From Nitrososphaerota archaeon (GTDB lineage Archaea > Thermoproteota > Nitrososphaeria > Nitrososphaerales > UBA57), in assembly GCA_016180375.1 (NCBI GenBank), contig JACPBJ010000130.1, positions 1 through 14,743 on the forward strand: a stretch of DNA of 14,743 bases. Reading direction: 5' to 3'. Shown here one piece after another: positions 1-6,886 of this stretch. Both the position numbers and the translations under genes were made by a program. Positions within the stretch are counted from its first letter, which is position 1, and each line of letters begins with the position of its first letter. The notes below the pieces were generated by a model. That model worked only from the letters and a program-made list of their open reading frames with translations, searched no databases and was not told where the DNA came from.

Positions 1-989
1 GAGATGATGCCAGCAGAGATCAAGGCTCTCTTTCTTGCAGGCACGCCCTCTTCATCATAAAGATAGAAACCCATAGAATGTGGGAGCGTAGGATCATCAC
101 TCACAAAAGCCTGCTCGCTGCCAATCTTGTACCCGATGTCTTTCGAAGAAAGGTAAGATTCACCTGCTTGCGCGCCCTCTCTACCTAGAATTCTATCAGC
201 CTCTCCGGGATGACCGCAAGATTCGTGCGAAACCAGCCCAGAAACATCTGGCCCGAGAACAACGTCAACAGTGTCGGTCGGGGGCTTCTTTTCCGCTTTT
301 AGAACATCGGCCATCTCCTCAGCGGTCTTGGGGACATATTCGAAGAGGTTGAACCTCCCAAGAACCTCCCACCCTCCAGATTCTCCCAGTTGAGCATAGC
401 CAGATGGAATAGTTACCGTTGAAACCTTGGCATTGTATTTCGCTGCCAAGATGCTGTGAAATTGAAGCCTCGGAACTCTGCTCCTTAGGCTAGTTCCATC
501 GCTGTTTACATATGCTCTCTCTACAAGCATGGTTCTCAAGAAGAATAGCCTGTTAGGAAATTCGACGCCCTTCTTCCCATCCTTTATCGATGAGTCAAGT
601 TCTTTCAGAACCTTTGTCAGCTCTTCAATCCCGACATTCTCAATGTTCTTTTGCTCTGGCGCTCCCCATCTTGCCTGCTGAGCCTTTTCTTTGGAAAGCC
701 CTGTTTTCTGCCTCGTGAACTTTATTGAGCTCTTTGCCCTCTTTATGGCGCCGTCGACAAGACTCTTTATCGAATCTTCTGTCAAAATGTTGGTAGCGGC
801 AAATGCCAATGCCCCATCGACAAGCACCCTAATTCCAATTCCAAAAGCATCCCCGATTATTGCGGGTTCAGGGCTGCCATTCCTCAAAATAGCCTCAGAT
901 TCCCAGTCTCTCTGAAGCCTGGCCTCAGCATATTGCGCGCCGAGAACCCTTGCTCTGTCAACTGCAAGGTGTATCAGATTCTCGTCCAT
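1..989 (-). CDS. tldD: TldD/PmbA-family metalloprotease, 3' end cut by the window edge
   Basis: Reading right to left from ATG at 989, an open frame of 329 codons runs off the left edge without a stop. It carries the TldD zinc motif: HESCGH, followed by PGEAD, with the first His near residue 255 (about 225-227). In bacteria, TldD with TldE/PmbA forms a cytoplasmic protease complex that cleaves modified or unfolded peptides; archaeal members are less characterised. Members are usually about 440-480 residues, so roughly the last quarter is missing. An upstream in-frame ATG at 998 exists, but GGGAGG lies one base before it and ten bases before 989, so 989 is the better start; the protein then begins MDENLIHLAV, as in relatives. 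It sits 38 bases downstream of the MazG-like gene and is probably its operon partner. A TldE/PmbA partner is not visible and could lie beyond the left edge. Confidence 0.9.
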   Translation of the reverse strand, partial: MDENLIHLAVDRARVLGAQYAEARLQRDWESEAILRNGSPEPAIIGDAFGIGIRVLVDGALAFAATNILTEDSIKSLVDGAIKRAKSSIKFTRQKTGLSKEKAQQARWGAPEQKNIENVGIEELTKVLKELDSSIKDGKKGVEFPNRLFFLRTMLVERAYVNSDGTSLRSRVPRLQFHSILAAKYNAKVSTVTIPSGYAQLGESGGWEVLGRFNLFEYVPKTAEEMADVLKAEKKPPTDTVDVVLGPDVSGLVSHESCGHPGEADRILGREGAQAGESYLSSKDIGYKIGSEQAFVSDDPTLPHSMGFYLYDEEGVPARKRALISAGII

Positions 990-1027
990 TTTGCCCATGC
1001 CTCCCTTGTTTCGCTTATAGGTATATC

Positions 1028-1450
1028 CTATTTTTCTGAGCTCTTGCCTTTCACATATTTGGCGAACTTTTTGTCATTGATCTTCATCTTGCCATAGTAG
1101 CCTTCTGCAAGATCGAGTCCCAGAGCAAGCGAAATCTTCACAACATAAATGAATACATCGACCAATTCTTCCTTCAAGCCTTCATAAGTTTCAGAATTTG
1201 GAAGTTCTCCTGTTGATTCATAATGCCTCATCGCCTTTTTTAGTATGTTTGCAAATTCTCCAACCTCTCCAGCCAAGGCTATCGTGCCGTGCTGTAGGAA
1301 CCTCATTCTTTCCTCCTCGTTTGCTGGAGAGCTCCAGTCCCAGCCTCTCATTCTGTCGAACTTCTTCTGGAACTCGAAAATTTCTTTCATTGAGTCTTTC
1401 AAATCGTCGATGCAAAAATTGCCCAAGTTTTTAATAGTTGCCAAATCCAT
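1028..1450 (-). CDS. MazG-like nucleotide pyrophosphohydrolase
   Basis: A 140-residue protein of the all-alpha NTP pyrophosphohydrolase (MazG-like) superfamily, which hydrolyses nucleoside triphosphates to monophosphate and pyrophosphate and often sanitises nucleotide pools. The metal-binding signature is visible: GEVGEF (E62, E65) and, after a helix hairpin, KEELVDVF (E95, D98). The stretch FDRMRGWDWS before the first motif is also typical of the group. The reading frame stays open to 1546, but that extension overlaps the HAD gene and is unlike the family. ATG at 1450 gives a family-like length. AATATT at 1475-1480 lies about 27 bases upstream, fitting a leaderless transcript. It is divergent from the HAD phosphatase with only 10 bases between start codons, and precedes tldD. 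The substrate cannot be predicted from sequence alone. Confidence 0.85.
   Translation of the reverse strand: MDLATIKNLGNFCIDDLKDSMKEIFEFQKKFDRMRGWDWSSPANEEERMRFLQHGTIALAGEVGEFANILKKAMRHYESTGELPNSETYEGLKEELVDVFIYVVKISLALGLDLAEGYYGKMKINDKKFAKYVKGKSSEK
1428..1437 (+). promoter_or_regulatory. TATA-like box for the HAD phosphatase gene
   Basis: TTTTTAATAG, centred about 28 bases upstream of the TTG start at 1461. This is the usual archaeal distance for a leaderless transcript. The box lies entirely inside the MazG-like coding region on the other strand. The assignment rests on spacing and AT-richness only. Confidence 0.5.
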
Positions 1451-1460
1451 TTGAAAACAT

Positions 1461-2138
1461 TTGCTTTCAGCTGCAATATTCGACCTTGACGGGACATTAG
1501 TAGATGTCCATTTTGATGGTTTGGCAGCGAAAAGAGCGATGATCACAAAAATGTCGCAAATGGGAATCGATGTTTCAGGAGTTCAAGAAACTCAGTCTGC
1601 TCAGGCAATACTTGACAGGGTTCCGAATGGTAGTAATGTTTCAGCCGATGAAATAAGGATGGAGATGTATCGTATCCTCGACCATTACGAACTACGCGCA
1701 TCAACAAAAATTCTACTAAGGCAGTCAGCGCTAGAGACTCTCCATGCCCTGCGAAAAGAGGGTCTGGCACTAGCCCTTGTTACAAATTCTGGGAGAAGAG
1801 CTGCCAATGAAATCTTACAGAAACATAACATCGGGAAGTTCTTTAGCGTTGTAGTGACCAGAGATGATTCGATTCGCCTAAAGCCCAGAGGGGACGGTAT
1901 TGCTCTGGCAGTGTCATTGCTAAAAGTCCATCCATCAGACGCCATTTACATAGGGGATTCAACTTATGACATAAGGGCGGCAAAGGAAGCGAAGGTGCTT
2001 GTTGCCGCAGTATTAGGAGGAGTTCACAGCACTGAAAGGTTGATGGAAGAATCTCACAATATAGTCATAAGTAGTTTAGGCGAGATACCTCCGCTTGTAG
2101 AAAGGCTGAAGCAGGCGAGCAGAGCCTCTGTTTATTAA
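1461..2138 (+). CDS. HAD-superfamily phosphatase, phosphoglycolate-phosphatase-like
   Basis: A 225-residue haloacid dehalogenase-type hydrolase with all four motifs. Motif I is DLDGT (nucleophile D8, acid D10), motif II is VTNS (T108), motif III is the lysine of RLKPRGDG (K141), and motif IV is GDSTYD (D166, D170). The region of about residues 16-85 is a helical cap of subfamily I, as in phosphoglycolate phosphatase and the pyrophosphatase PpaX. Small phosphorylated metabolites are the expected substrates; the exact one is unknown. The start must be TTG at 1461: there is a stop at 1452 just upstream and the next in-frame ATG would remove motif I. No Shine-Dalgarno is present, and a TATA-like box sits 28 bases upstream. 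Its final codons overlap the presumed promoter of the next gene, which starts 22 bases later on the same strand. Confidence 0.9.
   Translation: MLSAAIFDLDGTLVDVHFDGLAAKRAMITKMSQMGIDVSGVQETQSAQAILDRVPNGSNVSADEIRMEMYRILDHYELRASTKILLRQSALETLHALRKEGLALALVTNSGRRAANEILQKHNIGKFFSVVVTRDDSIRLKPRGDGIALAVSLLKVHPSDAIYIGDSTYDIRAAKEAKVLVAAVLGGVHSTERLMEESHNIVISSLGEIPPLVERLKQASRASVY
1475..1480 (-). promoter_or_regulatory. TATA-like box for the MazG-like gene
   Basis: AATATT, centred about 27 bases upstream of the MazG-like ATG at 1450 and lying inside the first codons of the HAD gene on the opposite strand. It mirrors the box at 1428-1437. The motif is short and the call is tentative. Confidence 0.35.
2131..2138 (+). 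promoter_or_regulatory. TATA-like box for the PIN-ATPase-KH gene
   Basis: TTTATTAA, centred about 26 bases before the TTG start at 2160, overlaps the stop codon of the HAD gene. No Shine-Dalgarno precedes 2160, so the downstream gene may have its own leaderless transcript in addition to any read-through from the HAD gene. Confidence 0.45.
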
Positions 2139-2159
2139 GAAAAAATTTGGAATGTTGAG

Positions 2160-3983
2160 TTGAGCAAAGATAATTTGGAAACTATAGTGCTTGATACGAG
2201 CGTAATAATAGACGGGATAATCTCAAAGATGCTTGAGAAAGAAGAGCTCAAAGATTGCAAGATCATTGTTCCTACGGCTGCTTTGGACGAACTTCAGGCG
2301 CAGGCATCAAAGCATAGAGAGCCCGGCTTTACAGGGCTCGAAGAATTGAAGAGCATAAGGAAGCTCTGTAAAAGCAAGAATATTCCGCTGGAATTCTTCG
2401 GAGAGAGACCGAGTTTAGAGGATATTCAACTTGCGAGAAGCGGAAGACTCGATGCTTTGATTCGCGACACAGCAAAGAAGGTCGATGGATGGCTCTATAC
2501 TGCAGACTATGTTCAGGCTTTGGTTGGAGAGGCTGAGGGTGTAAAGGTCAAACATTTCCCCGCTGTTGTGAAGACGAGAGGGCTTGGCTTCGAAAAATTC
2601 TTCGATGAAAATACTCTCAGCGTCCATCTGAAGGAAGATGTTACTCCGTTCGCAAAGAGGGGGAAGCCGGGAAAGTTTGTCCTTGAGAAGCTGAGGGAAG
2701 AGATCCTTACAAGCGAAGAATTGGATGGAATGATCAAAGAGATTACGGAAGCGGTAAGGCAGGCTGAAGATGGCTTTACCGAGATAAGCAGAAGCGGAGC
2801 ACTCGTGGTTCAGCTTGGCAATTATAGAATTGCCGTTGCGCGCCCTCCATTTGCAGATGGAATTGAAATAACCATTGTAAGGCCGATCGTTAAGCTAACT
2901 CTTGAGGATTACAGACTTTCTGAAAAACTCATCGAGCGACTAAAATCTAAAGCGGAAGGGGTGATCATTGCGGGCCCCCCAGGATCAGGCAAGAGCACGC
3001 TTGCGAGCAGCATCGCGGATTTCTTTTCCATGCAGGGAAAAATCGTTAAGACATTTGAGTCGCCAAGAGATTTGCAGGTAGGCCCTGAAGTTACTCAGTA
3101 TGGTCCTCTTGAAGGCGATTTTGAAAAGACTGCGGACATACTGCTGCTTGTAAGGCCTGATTATACTGTTTTCGACGAAATTAGAAGGACGAGAGACTTC
3201 CAAGTGTTTGCTGATATGAGACTTGCTGGGGTTGGCATGGTTGGAGTCGTGCATGCTAGTGATCCTGTCAACGCTGTCCAGAGGTTTCTTGGAAGGGTCG
3301 AACTTGGCATGATCCCTCACATAGTTGATACCGTGATCTTCGTTCGTGCTGGTGTAATAGAGAAGGTCTACGAGTTGGGGCTTGCCGTGAAGGTTCCAAC
3401 AGGTATGGTGGAGGCTGATCTTGCCAGGCCTGTCGTTGAGGTTACGGATTTTGAAACAGGGAAACTCGAGTACGAGATTTACACGTTTGGAGAGGAGAAT
3501 GTGATAGTGCCTGTAGCTTCCGTAAAGAAGGAAGAGAGTGCCATGCAAAAACTTGCTGCCGAGAAGATAAGAGATGTAATTCGCAAGTTCGATCCAAGAG
3601 CGGAAGTTGAAGTTGTTTCTGGTAACAAGGCAATAGTAAGAGTGGAAAAGTCTGCAGTGCCTAGAATCATCGGCAAGGGTGGTGCCGTAATCTCCGAGTT
3701 AGAAGAGGACTTGGGGATTCATATTGATGTTGAAACAAGAATTGCTACTCTTGGCAATGAAACGAACATGAAGACCAAGGAAACAGGGAATTCTATTGAT
3801 TTGATATTCGGCCCTGACATTGTGGGCAAGACTGTAGGCGTTTACATAGATGAAAAGTTCCTGTTTTCAGCAACTATAGGGAGGAAGGAGAGAGTTCGAG
3901 TCTCCAAGAATGCTGATCTGGGTAAGGCAATTGTAAATGCTCTTCTAACTGGTAAAGACATTAGAGCGATAGTGCAAGATTAG
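2160..3983 (+). CDS. PIN domain - VirB11/PilT-type ATPase - KH domain protein
   Basis: A 607-residue protein with a three-part architecture conserved across archaea (the PINc/VapC-type ATPase family). Residues about 8-135 form a PIN nuclease-like domain with acidic residues D12, D18, E44, D98 and D116. Residues about 235-410 form a secretion-type P-loop ATPase: Walker A GPPGSGKST (272-280), an acidic VFDE segment at 337-340, and the conserved GVVHASDP (362-369). Residues about 485-530 form a KH RNA-binding domain with the GKGG loop (505-508), followed by a conserved C-terminal segment. The combination suggests ATP-driven RNA binding or cleavage, perhaps in RNA processing or ribosome-associated functions; the role is not established. 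It starts at TTG, apparently leaderless. Its stop abuts the stop of convergent guaA with no base between. Full length for the family, with no sign of damage. Confidence 0.93.
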   Translation: MSKDNLETIVLDTSVIIDGIISKMLEKEELKDCKIIVPTAALDELQAQASKHREPGFTGLEELKSIRKLCKSKNIPLEFFGERPSLEDIQLARSGRLDALIRDTAKKVDGWLYTADYVQALVGEAEGVKVKHFPAVVKTRGLGFEKFFDENTLSVHLKEDVTPFAKRGKPGKFVLEKLREEILTSEELDGMIKEITEAVRQAEDGFTEISRSGALVVQLGNYRIAVARPPFADGIEITIVRPIVKLTLEDYRLSEKLIERLKSKAEGVIIAGPPGSGKSTLASSIADFFSMQGKIVKTFESPRDLQVGPEVTQYGPLEGDFEKTADILLLVRPDYTVFDEIRRTRDFQVFADMRLAGVGMVGVVHASDPVNAVQRFLGRVELGMIPHIVDTVIFVRAGVIEKVYELGLAVKVPTGMVEADLARPVVEVTDFETGKLEYEIYTFGEENVIVPVASVKKEESAMQKLAAEKIRDVIRKFDPRAEVEVVSGNKAIVRVEKSAVPRIIGKGGAVISELEEDLGIHIDVETRIATLGNETNMKTKETGNSIDLIFGPDIVGKTVGVYIDEKFLFSATIGRKERVRVSKNADLGKAIVNALLTGKDIRAIVQD

Positions 3984-5522
3984 CTACTGAGGCTCAATTG
4001 TTGCAGGGGGCTTGCTTGAAATAGCGTAAGTTACCCAAGTAACTCCGGGGACTTCATTCGTAATTCTATTGCTCATCTTCTCCAAAATTTCATTAGGTAT
4101 TCTTGCCCAGTCTGCAGTCATCGCATCCACAGACTCTACCACCCTGATCGTAACAACATAGCCATATTTTCTTTCATCACCAAGCACTCCAACAGCTTTA
4201 TCGTCTCCGACAATCGCAAATGCCTGCCAAACTTTATCATGTAGATTTGCCTTCTTCAGCTCCTCCTCAACGATAGCGCTCGCAGACCTACAGATATCGA
4301 TTTTTTCTTTTGTCACCGCTCCTATTACCCTGACTGCAAGTCCCGGGCCTGGGAATGGATGCCTCTCGATTATCTCTCTTGGTACACCAATCAGAGAAGC
4401 AAGTTTTCTCACTTCATCTTTGTACAATTCTCTTAAAGGCTCAAGCAGTTTGAACTCCATCCACGGAGGCAAGCCCGCAACATTGTGATGTGTTTTGATT
4501 TTTGAAGCAGGACCGCTCGTACCTGCACTTTCAATTACATCAGGGTATAACGTGCCTTGAGCCAGCCATTGAAATGGTCCGTGCTCCCTGCTGAAATCTG
4601 TGAATGCTCGTATGAACTCCTCTCCGACTATCTCCCTCTTTTTTTCAGGATCTTCTACGCCATCCAAAGCCTTCAGGAAAGCCTCTTTTGCATTAACAGG
4701 GATTATCTTGATGCCCAAGTTTTCAAATGCGTTAACCACTTGCTCGGCTTCGCCCTTTCTCAGCAAGCCATGATCCACAAAGACGCAAGATAAGTTGTTT
4801 CCAATCGCTTTGTGAACTAAGACAGCAGTAGTTGAGGAATCTATGCCTCCGCTGAGAGCGCAGAGAACCTTTTCGTTCCCCACCATTTCGCGAATCTTGT
4901 TGATTGATTTATCGACAAAAGACTCCATAGTCCATGTTCCGTTACACTTGCAGACATTGTAGAGGAAGTTCCTGAGAATCTCTTTTCCTTGAGGAGTATG
5001 GGAAACTTCGGGATGGAACTGAACGCCAAAGAGTTTGCTTGAAGCGTCGCGCACGGCTGCATGACCAGAGTTTTCAGTGTGCGCAATAGTTACAAAATCT
5101 CTTGGTAACTTGACAGGAGCGTCGCCGTGGCTCATCCACGTTACAGTTGATCTTCCGAAACCATTGAATAGAGATTTGTTATCATCAATTTTCAGTTCAG
5201 CCTTTCCATATTCTCGCTTCTTTGCCCTTACAACTTCTCCCCCAAGCATGCTCACCATGAGCTGAAGGCCGTAGCAAATCCCAAGAACAGGAATGCCCAG
5301 TTCGAAGATTTTTGGGTCGCACTTTGGCGCTCCTTCGTCATAAACGGAAGAAGGACCTCCTGAGAGGATTATGCCGGTGGGTTTGATCTTCAGAATTTCT
5401 GCTGTAGTAACGTTGTATGGAACCAGCTCCGAATAGACGGATAGTTCTCTTACCCTTCTGGCTATCAGGTGCGCGTACTGGGCACCAAAGTCTAGAACGA
5501 TTATCTTCTCTGTTGCTGTCAA
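3984..5522 (-). CDS. guaA: GMP synthase (glutamine-hydrolysing), single-chain
   Basis: A 512-residue enzyme converting XMP, ATP and glutamine to GMP, the last step of de novo guanine nucleotide synthesis. The class I glutamine amidotransferase domain (about 1-195) has the GICYG nucleophile elbow (C83) and the FHPE motif (H171, E173). The ATP pyrophosphatase domain has the SGGIDS P-loop (225-230). The C-terminal XMP-binding/dimerisation region carries HPFPGPGLAVR and ends conventionally. The single-chain form contrasts with the two-subunit GMP synthases common in Euryarchaeota. The start is TTG at 5522, the only start that gives the canonical N terminus (IIVLDFGAQY); AAGGA lies seven bases upstream as a weak Shine-Dalgarno, fitting an operon-internal gene 18 bases behind the coiled-coil gene. 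It is convergent with the PIN-ATPase gene. Confidence 0.96.
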   Translation of the reverse strand: MTATEKIIVLDFGAQYAHLIARRVRELSVYSELVPYNVTTAEILKIKPTGIILSGGPSSVYDEGAPKCDPKIFELGIPVLGICYGLQLMVSMLGGEVVRAKKREYGKAELKIDDNKSLFNGFGRSTVTWMSHGDAPVKLPRDFVTIAHTENSGHAAVRDASSKLFGVQFHPEVSHTPQGKEILRNFLYNVCKCNGTWTMESFVDKSINKIREMVGNEKVLCALSGGIDSSTTAVLVHKAIGNNLSCVFVDHGLLRKGEAEQVVNAFENLGIKIIPVNAKEAFLKALDGVEDPEKKREIVGEEFIRAFTDFSREHGPFQWLAQGTLYPDVIESAGTSGPASKIKTHHNVAGLPPWMEFKLLEPLRELYKDEVRKLASLIGVPREIIERHPFPGPGLAVRVIGAVTKEKIDICRSASAIVEEELKKANLHDKVWQAFAIVGDDKAVGVLGDERKYGYVVTIRVVESVDAMTADWARIPNEILEKMSNRITNEVPGVTWVTYAISSKPPATIEPQ

Positions 5523-5540
5523 ACCAGAATCCTTAATGAC

Positions 5541-6113
5541 TTATTGGGCCTTTTTCTCGAGCATCCTCGCAAAAGCCCAAGTTATCGTATTGATGATTTC
5601 ATCGAGCCTCTGCTTCTCCCTATAGTTCTTTATCACGATTTTTTCAATCAAACCAGCCTTCTCATCTACCGAGAATTCGAGTGTATTCTCTGGTGTCAAC
5701 TGCTTCTTCTCCACGAGATCCTTGTCCTTCTGCTTCATCCCTTCTATGATTCTATTAACAAAGAACGACTCGAACGGAGGCGTAGATGTGCTAAGCTTCA
5801 CATCCGTGGTTGGAACTATAGAAACCGTTGTGGACGTAACATAGGCATTTGATATGAGAGGGCCTTCCTTGCCCCTTCTAATCTGCCTGACCTCGCTGAC
5901 CTGCGGAGCCACTTCCTTCTTTGCTGGGGCTTCCACTTCTGCCGTTGGAGGGAGTTCGGCCGCTTTGCGGAAACTCATCCTCTTCAAAACGCTATCTACC
6001 ACGAGGAGTGCTTCCCTAAGCTTCGCTAGTTGTTCTTCTAACTCGGTTATTTGCGCTTCCAGCCATTCTTTTGTGTCAGCGGCGCGCTTAGTCTCCTCGT
6101 CTGTAAAGCTCAT
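5541..6113 (-). CDS. Coiled-coil protein of unknown function, upstream of guaA
   Basis: I do not recognise this 190-residue protein. Residues about 1-50 are strongly charged and helical with heptad-like leucines (LEEQLAKLREALLVVDSVL), suggesting a coiled coil. Residues 50-85 are a Pro/Ala/Glu-rich linker. Residues about 90-190 look like a compact mixed alpha/beta domain ending in a helix (IINTITWAFARMLEKK). There is no signal peptide or membrane segment, so it is probably cytoplasmic and may oligomerise. ATG at 6113 has a TATA-like box about 30 bases upstream and no Shine-Dalgarno. It is separated from guaA by 18 bases and is likely co-transcribed, which hints at a link to nucleotide metabolism but does not show one. 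Codon use and composition resemble the neighbours, so it is a real gene. Confidence 0.8.
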   Translation of the reverse strand: MSFTDEETKRAADTKEWLEAQITELEEQLAKLREALLVVDSVLKRMSFRKAAELPPTAEVEAPAKKEVAPQVSEVRQIRRGKEGPLISNAYVTSTTVSIVPTTDVKLSTSTPPFESFFVNRIIEGMKQKDKDLVEKKQLTPENTLEFSVDEKAGLIEKIVIKNYREKQRLDEIINTITWAFARMLEKKAQ

Positions 6114-6139
6114 GATGAATCAAGCTTCGTAGTTTCTAT

Positions 6140-6148
6140 CTTTAAGGT
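6140..6148 (-). promoter_or_regulatory. TATA-like box for the coiled-coil gene and guaA
   Basis: On the minus strand this reads CCTTAAAGA, centred about 30 bases upstream of the ATG at 6113. It would drive the two-gene unit ending with guaA. Called from spacing and composition only. Confidence 0.4.
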
Positions 6149-6160
6149 TTTGGCTTGGCT

Positions 6161-6182
6161 AATACTTTAGTACGTTAGTATT
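6161..6182 (+). promoter_or_regulatory. Rhomboid gene promoter with inverted and direct repeats
   Basis: The 83-base divergent region holds a TATA-like TTTAGTA centred 27 bases before the rhomboid ATG. It lies within AATACT (6161-6166), ten bases, then AGTATT (6177-6182), an inverted repeat. TTAGTA also occurs twice in direct orientation (6167 and 6175). The short repeats may be an operator or may be chance in AT-rich DNA. Confidence 0.35.
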
Positions 6183-6196
6183 CGAAGTAATGAAGA

Positions 6197-6886
6197 ATGT
6201 TCCCCCTCTATGACGAAAACCGATTCAAAATTACGCCTTATGTAACATGGGGACTGATAATTGCAAATGCTCTCGTCTTCATTTGGGAGATAAACTACAC
6301 GCAATGGTTCAACGATGAACAAGCCTTTGAAATCATGCTCAGAACATACGGAGTAACTCCTTCCAATTTTGAGGATAATGCTACTGAATTCAGCACTCTT
6401 TCGACGCTAGTAAGCTCGATGTTTCTTCATGGAGGCTTCCTGCACATAATTGGCAACATGGTCTTCCTGTACGTATTCGGGGATAATGTTGAGGCGAAGT
6501 TTGGCCATGGGAAGTTTCTTATCCTCTACCTGATATTCGGCTTTGCAGGCGCGTTTGCACACATTTTCTTTTCATTCCTACCCGGAGGCGACCCAACTGC
6601 TCCTGCGCTTGGTGCCTCTGCAGCAATTTCTGGAGTTCTAGGCGCTTATGCTGTGTTCTTTCCTTTTGCCAGAGTCGTGACTGCAGTTTTCGTCGTATTC
6701 TTGATAAGACTCGTGAGGATACCAGCCATTCTCTACCTTGGCTTCTGGTTCCTGCTTCAGTTCTTTAGCGGTGCATCAGGGGTTTCAGAGGGAGTTGGTT
6801 ATTGGGCACATGTGGGAGGTTTCGTAGCTGGTTTTCTTGCAGCAGGTGTATCAAGACTAACCAGCGCCGCATCTTCGAGATTCTAA
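6197..6886 (+). CDS. Rhomboid-family intramembrane serine protease
   Basis: A 229-residue membrane protein with about six hydrophobic segments. Rhomboids cleave transmembrane helices of other proteins inside the bilayer using a Ser-His dyad. The catalytic serine is S141 in GASAAISGVLGAY and the histidine is H205 in AHVGGFVAGF. The conserved HGGFLHIIGNM segment supplies H83 and N87 of the oxyanion region. All key residues are present, so it is predicted active; the substrate is unknown. The N terminus (FPLYDENRF) matches bacterial and archaeal rhomboids of this type, which supports ATG at 6197. No Shine-Dalgarno is present and a TATA-like box lies 27 bases upstream, so it is likely leaderless. 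It is divergent from the coiled-coil/guaA unit and its 3' end overlaps the convergent dehydrogenase gene by four bases. Confidence 0.93.
   Translation: MFPLYDENRFKITPYVTWGLIIANALVFIWEINYTQWFNDEQAFEIMLRTYGVTPSNFEDNATEFSTLSTLVSSMFLHGGFLHIIGNMVFLYVFGDNVEAKFGHGKFLILYLIFGFAGAFAHIFFSFLPGGDPTAPALGASAAISGVLGAYAVFFPFARVVTAVFVVFLIRLVRIPAILYLGFWFLLQFFSGASGVSEGVGYWAHVGGFVAGFLAAGVSRLTSAASSRF

Noticed and set aside
691..915. Plus-strand open frame with a hydrophobic N terminus
   Set aside because: It is antisense to the TldD-family gene, whose conserved frame covers the whole stretch.
1451..1546. Upstream extension of the MazG-like frame to 1546
   Set aside because: It would overlap the HAD gene start and motif I on the other strand and is unlike the N terminus expected for the family.
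2985..3548. A 187-codon minus-strand open frame inside the PIN-ATPase gene
   Set aside because: It lies wholly antisense to strongly conserved ATPase motifs, shows no recognisable domain and has the composition of a frame shadow.
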